Shown here: piece after piece, positions 11,949 through 23,080 of the stretch
How positions within the stretch are numbered: the stretch's first letter is position 1
How the letters are laid out: each line of letters starts with the position of its first letter
Assembly: GCA_022495005.1 (NCBI GenBank)
Contig: JAGYXB010000510.1
Span: forward strand, 62,001-126,000
Source: Rhyacophila brunnea
Lineage: Eukaryota > Arthropoda > Insecta > Trichoptera > Rhyacophilidae
Direction of reading: 5' to 3'
Length of the DNA: 64,000 bases
Program-made: the position numbers and the translations under genes
The notes under the pieces: model-generated
What the model was told of the DNA's origin: nothing
The model's database searches: none
The model's input: the letters and a program-made list of their open reading frames with translations, nothing else

Positions 11949-12017
11949 TGACTGACAAAGTTTAGTGTGCACTATTTATGTCGAATCTTAACAGTCTTCA
12001 TCCACTCCTCGCCACTG
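11949..12017 (-). repeat. Isolated terminus of hAT-like MITE family C
   Basis: This matches the right terminal repeat of the element at 60378-60906: GACTGACAAAGTTTAG, CACTATTTATG, and the end CCACTCCTCGCCACTG. The partner terminus is not found upstream, so it is a solo end or a truncated copy. Confidence 0.65.
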
Positions 12018-12804
12018 GTATGTACACAATGTGTTCGAAAATGGTAAATCTTATTATATTTGTAAAGGTGATGAACAAAATATATTTTAATATATCTGTT
12101 GAAGATATATACTAATATGAGTGTAAGCAGATATTTTTTAAAGTTACAGAACATTTTTTTTTGTAATACCACGCTCTCTATGAAGTTATACTGTATGAAT
12201 ACATTCTGATATTTAAACAGCCAGTTACGTCACTGTAAGTAATTAATTATTATAATATACCCATTTAGTAGGGCTTTGCATTGATATTGAAATAACATTT
12301 CAATAGCAAAGCTCACCGAATCGATCATGCTTGTATAATTCCCCGAAGACGGCAGGTATGTGAGGTATGGCAACATTGAATTCACTGACATGGCTTCGTC
12401 GTTTACCAACAAGGTTTCTTAAGCTATCGTATTATATAATAATATATTATAATTATTACATCACTTTGAAGTGAGATTTGCTTACGTAAAAAGAATGATG
12501 ACGATCATGTAAAAGCGGTCTGAAGCAATTGACGTATAAAAATAGTTAAAGGACAAAAGTGCTCTAAATAAACCAACAATATATAATTTAGGCAATTATT
12601 TAATAGAAAAGAATGGACCTGAAAATAGCATTAAACTACCATACTGTACCTACATAACGCAAAATATTGCAATTTCTCAAAAAATATGAGTTAACTGGTA
12701 ATTACAATAAACTGTTTTACCGTAGGTATATATTTTGCTAATGTTATGTAAACTTTTAATTATAATCTCCTACAATGGATACGTGGTGACACGTTCGCGT
12801 ATTA
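12018..12804. other. No gene recognised
   Basis: A+T-rich with no open frame of interest or recognised repeat. Confidence 0.4.
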
Positions 12805-13147
12805 AGGCCCGTTTCAGACGGGACACCGGTGTCGCGCTCGATATAATATAGGAGGTCTTTGTATTCGAATAAAGGGGCCTTTGTATTATGTTTATGAACA
12901 CCTCGGAGCTAATGAGTCAACGCATAATTTCGCGTTATAATTAGAACATAAAACTGGCTGCGGTAATAAAAACAAGTGTATTGGCGGCTTGAGAATGTAG
13001 CGGCCGACGGAAAAGTGTACCGGACAAGCGTTGACTTATTAGCTCTGGGGTGTTCATAAACATAGTACAAAGGCCCCTTTATTTGAATACAAAGGTATCC
13101 TTATTATACACGAGCGCGACACCGGTGTCCCGTCTGAAACGGGCCTA
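12805..13147 (+). mobile_element. MITE with inverted arms of about 118 bp
   Basis: The left arm (12805-12922) and right arm (13029-13147) are inverted copies with near-identical ends reading AGGCCCGTTTCAGACGGGAC inward, followed by ACCGGTGTCGCGCTCG. Later in the arm both share AAAGGGGCCTTTGTA and ATGTTTATGAACACC. The spacer of about 106 bp is unrelated and noncoding. Left flank TTAA and right flank CTAA suggest a TTAA or TA target, but this is not secure. The family is not recognised. Confidence 0.75.
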
Positions 13148-13351
13148 AGTTTCTCCGGTTCGAATCTCGAGTCTGGAAAATTCCCTAATTTTGAGCCAAC
13201 ACCCGTTTCTCATACAACAAAACTTTTATGAAACCCTTTCATGGGGCGGCCAATATTGTTATCTAAAATCGCCAATAAAATCGATTATGGATGAGACTTT
13301 AACATTGTTTATTTGTTTTTATTGTTTATCCGTGCATTATCACTATGCTAT

Positions 13352-13480
13352 GACTGCCATGCTTAATTGTGACAAATTTTAACTATTGGCCTTATTCACA
13401 ATCGCAATTAAGCATGGCAGTCGTAGCACAGGGCGCGAAACCCAAGAGACGTAGGTTCGATTCCTGCCGGGTGTCTTACA
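13352..13480 (+). repeat. tRNA-like SINE head with adjoining inverted repeat
   Basis: An 18-bp perfect inverted pair, GACTGCCATGCTTAATTG (13352-13369) and its complement (13405-13422), precedes a tRNA-like T-arm: GTAGG, loop TTCGATT, CCTGC, with a B-box GGTTCGATTCC. No full acceptor stem or D-arm is found, so it is not a working tRNA gene. The loop word GACAAATTTTAACTATTGG recurs at 53170-53188 next to another tRNA-like segment. Confidence 0.5.
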
Positions 13481-14127
13481 TTTTTCGAAAAAGATATTTT
13501 ATATTGGCTATATTTTCTCATGAGTGTTTTCAGAATTATGTATGCCGATTAATATTAAGTATGTTTATAGTCCGTACCTTTGCACAGCAGGATCATTTAA
13601 CTAATATACAGCCTTAAGCTGTATGTACTTAAAATCATCTTTTTGTGACAACGTGAATACAGTTATAGCTACATTAGCTGTATTATTCTGCTCGAAGAGA
13701 ACACAGAAAGCTTTGAATACTCACTTCCGCTCACATAAGTAGTCAGGCGATATAATACAGGCCAATGTAATCCCCCTAATGTTGCAAGGCTCGGCTAGCT
13801 CAGGTATAAGGGCTTCTGGATTAATTATAGCAGGTATTGGGGACCGCAAATTGTCTATCGTATTTCATGCGAATATCTCTCCACTCCTATAATGCCAAGT
13901 TCGTCAGCATCCGTTAGACTTTCGAAGTAGAGTTTAATCTGTGCCTGGGAAACTGGTGAGGTTTTCCTAGTACCGGGATTAAGGAGAATCCTACAACTAG
14001 TTATCTCTGACAATGTGAGGTGTGGCAGGTGTCGAACTAATCCATTGTTCTGTGTTGCCGTAGCGAAGAATGAAAACGGAAATTGGCAAAATGACGTGAT
14101 TGTATTTCGATTTAATTTTGGAATATC
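13481..14127. other. No gene recognised
   Basis: Mixed composition, with a slightly G+C-richer patch at 13740-14060. No coding frame or known repeat was recognised. Confidence 0.35.
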
Positions 14128-15007
14128 TTAAGGGCGGACGTGCTCAGCGTGGTTCAAAATGAAGCTTTTTTCTATTTTCAAAGCATGATCCTGGACATAC
14201 CTTAAACGTTGTAGATAATCTATTTATAAAATTTTGAAGCCTTATTATCCGTTATATTTATTTTAAAAATTTGATGACTGCATAAAGTATTTTTATTACA
14301 TAAAATAGTATTCTTTTAAACCTATCGTCATGTTCAAACACGCGCGTTAACATCATTTTACTCACTACTTCAATTATAGTTTGTCAATTTATGGCTACGG
14401 CTGTATTTTGTAGCTTAACCACTGGGGAATGCCAAAAGAAATGGCGTATTTCAAAAAAACACTACCTTATTCTTAGGTCAATAATTATTATAAAGCAATC
14501 ATTATTCGTAGGATGTTTATCACACTTGAATGGTCAAAGACATAGCTGATAATGAGTATCTTTAGAATTATCTTCAAATGTGTTAATCTTGCCCATTTTT
14601 TGAATAATAAAATGCCTAATTCTTGTCAAATTTGGGATCACAGAGATTATCAATATAATTTTTTATCGTAAATATTTCACTATAATAATGTCGATATAAA
14701 TTATACTGATGGTTTTATAAATGCGTTTAAAAATAAATTAATGTAAAAAATCTTAACACCACTGCACATTTATGTACTGAAATATGACTATATACTAAAA
14801 CATTGGAGCAAGAGGTTTGAAAGAATACTATTTTATGTAATAAAAATACTTTATGCAGTCATCAAATGTTTAAAATAAATATAAAAGATAATAAGGCTTC
14901 AAAATTATATAAATAGATTATACAACGTTTAAGGTATGTCCAGGATCATGCTTTGAAAATAGAACAAAAGCTCCATTTTGACCTACGCTGAGCATGTCCC
15001 CCCTTAA
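14128..15007 (+). mobile_element. TTAA-flanked element with arms of about 190 bp
   Basis: An 880-bp element bounded by TTAA on both sides (14128-14131 and 15004-15007). The inverted arms of about 190 bp (14128-14322 and 14814-15007) begin GGGCGGACGTGCTCAGCGT on the left and GGGGGGACATGCTCAGCGT inward from the right, and stay closely similar throughout. The middle of about 490 bp is A+T-rich and noncoding. A TTAA target duplication with G-rich termini suggests mobilisation by a TTAA-specific transposase such as piggyBac; the transposase itself is absent. Confidence 0.8.
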
Positions 15008-16570
15008 CATGATTTAATGATTATTTACCAAATTATTTAAACTATTCTATCACTAAGAGTGTTAAGAAGTTTTTTTAAATCTCGGGATCGTCGCAATTAT
15101 AAGGCCTATGTATATATTGTTGAATGTTGTTCATTATTCATAGACAATCTCTTACTCTCTACGTTTTAGGTAAAATATTTCTAATGAAAATTTAATATTT
15201 TATAAAACAGTAATAAATTCAATTATTATCAAAGGCTTTGAGAATATTCATAACAAAGGTCACTCTAAAATAAATCATAGATGGATTTTGCTCAAGCGTT
15301 GTTATCTGGGATTATATTGTGTTTTTAATATGCAAGCGTGCAAAAGTAATATTAGTTTTTTTACCCAAATTTATGACTTGCTCTACTGGTGATTACTCTT
15401 TTCAGTTAGGGTACGAATATATTATTAAAAAATATATTTAACCTTTTTTTGTTTTTAAAGTTTAATGATATTTTTAATCAGGATTGAATATATGTACATA
15501 CATAAGATATAAGAATACGATATGTAACCCTAGTTATATATATTTATAAAGTTTGGTCAATTAGTAAATAAGATAATTACATAATATTAGTTTATAGTCA
15601 CGATTTTTCCATGTCTTCTTCGTCCTTCGAGATTTCCGCACTAATTACAACCTACTTAAAATTGTCTGCGCTGCTGCGAATAATGTGGTCAAAGAAATTT
15701 AAAGTCGAGAACCAACCCTTGATGTATAGAAAGCATGTCCAACGCGTGGATCGCGGGGTGGATTTTGATCTATCGCATCGTAGGAATTATGTCTTAAAAA
15801 CGTAAAAACAATCTACATTCAGTTTTATGATTATATTATGATTTCATTGGAATTCTGAAGACGAAGCGTTAACATTTTTTTATTTCCTTAACAAGCTACT
15901 CGAAAGTAATTTTCAAATTATCTATAAGAAAGCCCGCGTGATTTAGTCGTATTACTTGATTCGTTTTGGATCACTCACGGCCTGCCGCAGGAGTGAGAGA
16001 AAGATAGGAACTGAATCCCTGGAGTTTTTTTTTAATTGTAACGCCTTAGTGTCTTCAGCCAAATATAATATATTTGTAACTGTCATTGGATTCCTGTGAT
16101 CCAGATCTCAATTATAATATTATTTATTATATTGTATGAATATATGTATGGATATATTATATGAATCCGCAATTTATTGCATAATTATTTAAAGATATTA
16201 TTCCATAGTGCGCCGGTCAATAAATAGCGGGTCGTAATTGATTGGACACGTCACTCGATTACAACTTCCCGTTAAATACACATCGCACCGAATTGTCATT
16301 ATACTCATTATATTTATTATATTGGATCGATTGTACCCTTGCGATTACGTTAAAGTGCCCACCACCACCCGTCATATATGCACAACCGTGGATATGCACG
16401 GCCGCTTTCTATGACGCTTTAAACGTGTCTGAAAGAAGTGATTTTAAGTGCTCATTCCGTCCCGAGACGGAGCCGCACGGGACTGATGCTGCAACCATGC
16501 ACCGTAGTGCTTAAAGAAGAAAGTTAAGAAAGATGTTTGTTTTTTGGACTGGCTCTGCTGTCCGCTGACG
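15008..16570. other. Spacer with two unassigned plus-strand frames
   Basis: A 64-codon frame at 15611-15805 starts MSSSSFEISALITTYLKLSA and has ordinary protein composition; a 90-codon frame at 16242-16514 ends in a G+C-richer patch. Neither matches a family I know. The region just below 16571 could be the 3' untranslated part of the minus-strand retrotransposon beside it. Confidence 0.3.
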
Positions 16571-17014
16571 TTAAGCGCTTTGTGTACCCGCATACTGAGT
16601 GTCACGAATTGAAATGGATGAGTCTACAGAAGAGTCGGGACTATCCCGCTCCCCATACGACGCTGCAAATTTCTCAAATGCCGCAAAGGTGGCCTCGGTT
16701 GCTACCAGATCTCCATGACCAATTGGGCCCGTGAGGACGGACCCTGGCAAACAGCTCCGCTCGTTCGAATTCCATAAGGGGCAATCCCAGAGGATGTGTT
16801 CAACATCTTGGTGGTCATGCCCGCAGGTACAACCCGGCCCATCTACTATCAAGCCAAACTCGTGGAGTCTGGCGGCGAAGTTGGCATGGCCGGTGAGGAA
16901 CTGGCTAATCCAGTGCGAAGGTTGGAGTCTTCTAGTTTGGTGCCTGCAGAATAGAAACAGTAAATTAACTCTCGCCTCCTCCATCATCACATCACAAACA
17001 ACTACTACAGCCTT
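16571..17014 (-). pseudogene. R1/Jockey-like non-LTR retrotransposon C-terminal relic
   Basis: The minus-strand frame, open for about 148 codons after a stop, carries SHWISQFLTGHANF, then RLHEFGLIVDGPGC and the knuckle CTCGHDHQDVEHILWDC (C-x1-C-x8-H-x4-C). This is the CCHC motif that ends ORF2 in R1- and Jockey-type LINEs. Next come LVATEATFAAFEKFAASYGE and a serine- and aspartate-rich tail. The catalytic reverse transcriptase and endonuclease domains are absent, so it is 5'-truncated. The frame is intact over its length and its G+C content is clearly above its surroundings, which suggests a fairly recent insertion compared with the other LINE fragments here. Confidence 0.85.
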
Positions 17015-17683
17015 TCATCTGCATCCCTATCCTCCGCCGAAGTGGAATACCTACATATTTGTTCAAGTTAAACAATGACAATAAGAGTGTGTTCTAGAAT
17101 GTACATCATCACTATTTTTTATACTGGATAATCTACATGAAATTGGGTATGCATGATGTTCAATATCTTTTGGTTTTTCATGGAATTCGTAGCGTGTTCC
17201 TCAGTACCACATCTTAAAACCGACCAATTTTTTATGCCTTCGCTGACTATAATATTTCAATCCCGTAAAGACATACGGATAAATTTGACGATTGTACTAG
17301 AAGTCAAATTCTTACTATCCAATATATTATATTAATTAATAAGCGATTAGATAACTTAACATATTATTATTGTATGCCTTCCGTAGTTAATTTTTGTTGA
17401 GCAAACATTTGATTTTATCTACGCCATTGTGAGCGGTTTAAACTTTTGTATTATTTCAATACCTGGATACTTTTATCTTTTTATTAATTTCGGCGAAAGA
17501 TAACTATGTTTATGTAAATAGTCATATCTTTATTGCATTATTATAACCTTCTATTCTATTTACTAAATCGTATTATAACATAAACAAAAGTAAGTAAGCA
17601 CGTAATATGTTTTGTCATTAATTTGCTACAGAAATTTCATCCGAAATTTGATTAACTGCTAGTATTAAATTTGTCCATTGCAG
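17015..17683. other. Possible intron or upstream region
   Basis: A 60-codon frame at 17153-17335 begins MMFNIFWFFMEFVACSSVPH, which resembles a signal peptide, but no splice link to the exon-like segment at 17684 could be shown. Otherwise A+T-rich. Confidence 0.25.
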
Positions 17684-17775
17684 AACATTGTGTGTTACCT
17701 ACCATGTTTCTTTGACGTTATTCGGTTATGCACTGCTGGCATCCACGTTGACCGAATTCTCGAAAATTGATGTAG
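17684..17775 (+). CDS. Candidate internal exon A of an unknown protein
   Basis: A 92-bp segment bounded by a good acceptor (TTTGTCCATTGCAG) and a donor (GTAG|GTAATA). In one frame it is fully open and reads TLCVTYHVSLTLFGYALLAS followed by TLTEFSKIDV, a hydrophobic stretch like a signal peptide or membrane segment. It enters after two bases of a codon and leaves after one base. That leaving phase fits the acceptor at 18182, giving a 406-bp intron. The first methionine would have to lie on an upstream exon, which I could not identify. I do not recognise the protein. A chance arrangement is possible, since short open stretches are common. Confidence 0.3.
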
Positions 17776-18181
17776 GTAATATTGTTCATCCAAGTAGTTC
17801 ATGTAAATGGATTTCTTTTAGACCTTTTAGTCATTCTAGGCATTTACTTCAGCACATTATGTACATATTTCCATTTCTAACCAAACAATATGCTGAAATA
17901 TAATTATCTACCTATTTAATAAACTAACCTGTTTTGTACTGCATTATTTAATGAGAAAGGATTTTTTTCTGTGAAATATCCTATACTTTTATCAAAATAA
18001 CTGACTCCACTACTTACTTACTGGTGAAATTGAAGAATGGTTTAGAAACACGTGGTTAAAATTGGTTTCGCTAATTAACAATGTGAATTTTTTTCGGAAA
18101 ATATTTGTCATTTTCACTGTCTGAACAGGTACACAAATATATTATACACTAGTTATTAATGTTTTATTTCTTTCTTTTCAG

Positions 18182-18249
18182 GTAAGGATCAATGTCATAA
18201 ATACCTGACAAAATGGTACAGAAGTGCAGTCAACGAGGATATTAAGAAG
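18182..18249 (+). CDS. Candidate internal exon B of an unknown protein
   Basis: A 68-bp segment with a strong polypyrimidine acceptor (TTTATTTCTTTCTTTTCAG) and donor AAG|GTAAAA. Joined in phase to the segment at 17684-17775, it reads GKDQCHKYLTKWYRSA followed by VNEDIKK, a charged, soluble-looking stretch with one cysteine. It ends on a codon boundary. A related but interrupted sequence lies at 52429-52477, with similarity beginning in the pyrimidine tract and extending past the donor, as expected of a duplicated exon. A fold-back element begins about 10 bp past the donor. Function unknown; small exons coding for a possibly secreted protein are known from insect effector families, but nothing here proves that. 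Confidence 0.35.
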
Positions 18250-18257
18250 GTAAAATC

Positions 18258-18627
18258 GTCTATTCAATTCTAAACTATCCTAAACGCCAATTTTTCGAAA
18301 TACGTTGTTTTACATCAATCGATTCTCTATGAAATTTCCAACATTTCTGTATAAACCTAAATGTATAAGATTATATCGAAACAATTATTTTCATGTCACT
18401 TGTATCCCAAGTGACATTATTTGCCAATGTGTTGAATTTTTCATAAATTTGAAATTGGAAAAAATTTCCCAAAATTAATTGTAATTTGAAACAAAAAAAG
18501 GTTTTTTTTAATATTTCGACATTCGAGAACTAAAATCGAATTAACTATAGGTTCGTAATTTCTAAATTTTGCTTTCCTGCATATTTTATGGTTTGGCGTT
18601 TAGGATAATTTAAAATTGAATAGATGA
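18258..18627 (+). mobile_element. Fold-back MITE just downstream of exon B
   Basis: The left arm TCTATTCAATTCTAAACTAT + CCTAAACGCCA (18260-18290) is matched in reverse by 18595-18625 with about three differences. Near the centre is a perfect small hairpin, ATGTCACTTG / CAAGTGACAT (18393-18402 and 18408-18417). The element is about 370 bp, A+T-rich and noncoding. Target duplications are not legible. Confidence 0.6.
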
Positions 18628-19284
18628 AATTGTAATTTTTATTATGCACACTGTCAAATTTTAAGTACGTAATTTTGAGTAGGTACTGTCAAAGTAAAAT
18701 TAGGTAGATACTGAACCATCTTAAATAAAAGCAATGAACAATAACAAAAAAAAAATAATATCTGTGATAATATTCAACATAATATACCTACGGTAGTTGC
18801 CAACACAATATATTTTTTTTTATTTAGTTGCATTTTATATTTTGTGCGATTTTGAGATAACTAATAAAATACCAACAGACGCTTCCCAAATCGCTAAATG
18901 CCGACTTGCCTGAGTATTTTAACCATCTATCCATGTGATGGTCAATGAAAACGAGTATGTAGATTTATTTTCATAATGTAAACCAATCCATTTTTGTTGG
19001 GAACTAGAAGAAAGTATAATATATCAGATGAGATCTTCAACGCATATGCAATGGTTTCGTTATCATTTAACAATCCACTCCCTTGAAACGAAAGCACAAC
19101 TCATAGCTATCTGTCGTCAATTATAATGCAACCGGAAGTCGGAAGGTTACGTCATTACATGCAATTTTTTTTGGTACTTTTCAAATGACGAATCTATTTG
19201 TCATTTTTGAATCTGTACAAATTTGAAGATACCCAGCATCCCTGAGAACAAGGCGCTGGAGAGAGCTTTTGAATGGAGACATTT
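18628..19284. other. No gene recognised
   Basis: A+T-rich sequence, possibly intronic if exon B is real. No exon-like segment could be supported. Confidence 0.3.
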
Positions 19285-19540
19285 CGTCGCTGTAGGATTG
19301 GTTCGTCGAATAGACCAAATGTGAAATGTTTGGGAGACGAAAAACAAATTTGATTATCCTATATTTAAATACATGAAGGTATTTAAATTGTTGTTTTTAC
19401 AGTATATGAATGCTGTTTTCATTATAAAGCAATTTAAAGAAAAAGATGGTTCTGGTCCATTTAGATACAAAAAATCATTCTGCATTAAAAGGTCGATTTC
19501 GACGAAAACGGATATTCGATAAACCAATCCTATAGCGACG
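19285..19540 (+). mobile_element. Fold-back element with arms of about 31 bp
   Basis: CGTCGCTGTAGGATTGGTTC at 19285 and its near-complement at 19510-19540 form inverted arms (the inward reading from the right is CGTCGCTATAGGATTGGTTT). The 195-bp interior is A+T-rich. Probably a MITE; the superfamily was not identified. Confidence 0.55.
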
Positions 19541-21444
19541 ATTTATTGGATGCCGTCAAGACCCCTAAAGTGATCAACTTGGTGTAGGTGTGTCCTCGAA
19601 TTTGTGTTTATGATGTGAAGTGGATCCATTCTCATATACAATAATTTTTCAGTTTTTAAAATGTGTAATAATTTGTGCACACACATTATTTTCTCTCGTT
19701 GGAGAATTTTCGGCAGTAAAGTTATCTTCGGCACCATTTTTTCTATCAATTTATTCAATATTTTGTATTGATTAAAGCAAGGGTATGAGTAACAATGATC
19801 AGCTTACTCTGCTACGGGTTTCTTTTAACCCCATTCACTAATAGATCTGGGACCTAGAACAATGGAATATTTGTTGATGTTATTTATTAAATTTTTCCTG
19901 TTAATATTAAAATTACGTCGTGTTATTTTATCCACGGGGTAAAAAATGGTGTCGGTTAGTAAAACCAGTGATTATAAACAAAAAGGAAAATAAAATAGCC
20001 GTTACGTCAAACACGACATCGGCTCGGAGCAAGTCAAAAATCGGCACGTCATCCATTACGAGCTAATGGATAGGAAAGAACCAGCAGGAAAGGCTAATTC
20101 GACTATCGCAATATTATGCAGCCGACTCTACGAGTATCGATCTGTTTCATTCGAAACTGCTTTAAACCAGTGCAAAGCAGTTACCGCCAATCGCGATGAT
20201 CTGTTACGCCGCCCAAGTACTTATTTTCACCAACGTTTTTCATTACCTTGCATCAGTCAGAACGTGTAGTCGTATCATTTTTGACGGATTTCCGTGAACA
20301 TATTATTAAATTTATAATAATATTGAGTATGGTGTTACGAGCGATTGCGATATCCATTCGTGGATTATCGAAATGTGTAAGTGAAAGGTAAGAGTTTGCG
20401 AGAGAGATGAATGTTTGGTATCGATTTGTGAACGCCGCTCTAAGTGATTATATACATTGTTCTTATTGCATCCCTGTTTTTTTTTTTGTTTGATCGGCGT
20501 CTTAAAAGGTGCTATATATTGTCAACTTACTATGTAGTAAGACACCTGAAATTTGGTACACAATCCAACATACCATCGTAGCGGATCATGGTATATTACC
20601 AAAACTCAGAGTATGATGCGTTACGAGAACATTTATGCTTTTGGCAGATGGTATTAATTTGTCAGAAATGAGGAGTTACGAGAGAATATTATGTAACATT
20701 ATGTAATTTACGTAATTTTAAGCTTTTTATTATAAAAATATATCTAAAACGATTAGGAGTGATGTTAGAATTATTATTAGTAAACTTTTGGTTCATTGCG
20801 AAGAAGAAAGAGAGTCGCATCCAAAAGAAAAACCAAAACATTATTTAAACGCGTTGCCGCCATGACAGGTACGTCACTATATATACGACTACAGCGACTT
20901 TCTGTTATCGCCAATTTCTTGTTGTCGGACAGTATATAATATTATGTACGGAAGACACAGGCGGACGACAAAAATTATTAGAGACTGGATGTGGATGTTC
21001 GCTGTTGTGAAACCCCGGAAGAAGTCTCTGAAGAGTGGTCTTCTCAAACAATTTGCACCATAAATAGAAGGACACTTATAACTTACTTCTGTTATTACAT
21101 TTGCAATTATTTTTCAAACACATGGAGGTAATGTGGTAAACTCCACAAATAATAACATCGCTCAGTTGGCAGATATTCCGATTTTCTGACACATGCAATG
21201 GCTGCCATTCTTTAAATGTTCATTGTGATTATTTACTCTACTGCAGTTATAAATGGTTTTACACAAAATTTACTGAATTTTTTGACTAAATAACGATGCT
21301 GAAGTGTAGCATTATTAACAGCTTATCTACGCTTATCGACGTCATGCAAAATGACAAATATATGTCGTAGTAGTAGTGTGAATTTCTCTATAAACGAAAT
21401 TGCAATGCAAAGATTGCGAAGTCACCTTTAGTCATTGATTAAGA
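19541..21444. other. Spacer with G+C-richer patches
   Basis: A plus-strand frame is open from about 19994 to 20269, with peptide words VIHYELMDRKEPAGKANST and FETALNQCKAVTANRDDLLR, in a patch richer in G+C than its flanks. It could be an exon or an old transposon fragment; no family was recognised. A second G+C-richer patch spans about 20860-21060. The rest is unremarkable. Confidence 0.3.
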
Positions 21445-21802
21445 TTAAATAATCGGACCGGTGGTCCTTTTTGTATTAATTTCATACGTTTGGGCTCCAT
21501 ATCTATAGTAGAGGTTTTTAACATCTTTCGGTTTTCCAAACGAGCCACTGTGATTGTTCTGAGCGTTTGATTGTGAATTGTCTGGGATGGGTTTGCGGTT
21601 CATAAATAATGGAAAATTGTTTGCCTCTGGCGTTACGTAGATAGTCGGTGCGGGCGATATGAGTTGAAACAACGGTTCGGGGGAGGAGAATAGGTAGAGG
21701 TGGGGTGGTTTGGTTGGCTATCAACCACTGATAGCCGCGATAAGGTTGCCCATATCGTGTTCGGACATTCTGGATCGTTATTGTGTGCCGCTGTGTTGGC
21801 AA
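21445..21802 (-). CDS. Candidate coding remnant of unknown family, two overlapping frames
   Basis: Two minus-strand frames overlap. One starts at 21802 with MPTQRHTITIQNVRTRYGQ and continues GYQWLIANQ. The other ends at 21445 and carries PLFQLISPAPTIYVTPEANN, FPLFMNRKPIPDNSQSN and NLYYRYGAQTYEI. Each looks protein-like over a different part, which suggests one coding sequence split by a frameshift around 21690. The patch is clearly G+C-richer than its flanks. A consensus donor on the minus strand, CAG|GTAAGT, sits just upstream near 21804-21812. It is either a decayed exon or transposon relic, or a chance effect of low stop-codon density. Confidence 0.25.
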
Positions 21803-23080
21803 TACTTACCTGGCTGCACGGCTAAATTTATCGCTTTCCGCTAGAGCTGATCGTTCATAAATGCGCGATTCCGATAAACAATTGTTTTGCATAGCGTTCA
21901 TAATATGACAACATCGCTTCCTTAGCAATCGCTTATAATAATAAGACCACGTTTAGACCAATTTTTTTAATGGCCCCACAATGAGAGGTCGACCAAATAA
22001 GTGAGATAAACACATATTACAAAAACTTCCTCTAATAGTAAAAAAGGGTCCACGTTATTTCAAGTATGTTAAATTTTTATAATAAATGGTTGAGCGATGA
22101 AATATTTGATTATTGCGTGCATACACTTGATATATCCATAATTCTCAAGTAGATCCTGTTAAAAAATCAATAAAAACACAGTGAATACTCTTAATTTTAG
22201 CACCATTTGAAAAAAGTTACCGTAGAGCGTCACAGTGCTTTTACATTTAGCGAGAAGTAGGGGGGTCCGCCAAAGATCGTGGCTTGGGTGCCCGCTTCAG
22301 TATGTGGGGGTGGGGGCCATGATTTTGATTTTATTTCAAAACAATGCGTCACATAAACCTAAGTCCCATCGTCGCACGCGGACTTATTCCGTATGATCTC
22401 ATTCAACAGTTTCAAATTTCTATATCTTATGTCGAATATAGGTATACTTACATAATATGTTGTTCACAATTTGTATTAATATAATTAAAAAGACAATGAA
22501 TTTGGGACTTTTCGGTTTTCCGGGACTTGTCCCGCTGTTCCACCTTGCTGATCCGTTTGTCCAGTTTTCATACGTGGTCATCCAAATAATTTGATGTCAC
22601 TTACCAAATGTGTGAGGGGTCTGATATAATGTGATGATTTGTGACAAATATGTTAGATGGGCTGTAGAAAATGTGACACCACAAAGTCAACAAAAAAAAG
22701 TATTTTTCCTGAGAATAAAAAATTCTGTGAGACCGGAATATTGAAATCGATATTTTTAACGTTTTTAAGAAATGGAGGGCGGGGTTTATAATAAATCTAA
22801 AATAATGTGACGTCGTTTATGGACCACCAAATGTGCTTGCAGCTATCCTATATTATTATATTTTTATGTAACCAAAAATATGGATACTTATGTGTACCTT
22901 TGTATATTTATCAGCGTCCAAAATGAATAGTTTTACGAACTGCAGCGCTCAATAATGCTCTGAAAATATTAAGTAACCCATTTATCTAGTTTTATGTTAT
23001 ATTCTATAAAAATAAGTGTGTTTGATTTTTTGTTATATGTACTGCCTAGCTCAGACGGTAAAATTAATTAGGTATTCCAT
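21803..23080. other. No gene recognised
   Basis: Includes a G-rich run near 22255-22315 (GTGGGGGTGGGGGCC) within a G+C-richer patch; this could be a transposon end but no partner terminus was found. Otherwise A+T-rich. Confidence 0.35.

Noticed and set aside
13427..13480. A tRNA gene on the plus strand
   Set aside because: Only the T-arm pairs well; acceptor stem and D-arm are missing.
16242..16514. 90-codon frame as a gene upstream of the retrotransposon
   Set aside because: No recognisable motif; the position suits the 3' untranslated region of the minus-strand LINE, and the openness is explained by the G+C-richer composition.
22255..22315. G-quadruplex or transposon end in a G-rich run
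   Set aside because: There are runs of G (GTGGGGGTGGGGGCC), but too few evenly spaced G-tracts for a strong quadruplex, and no inverted partner was found.
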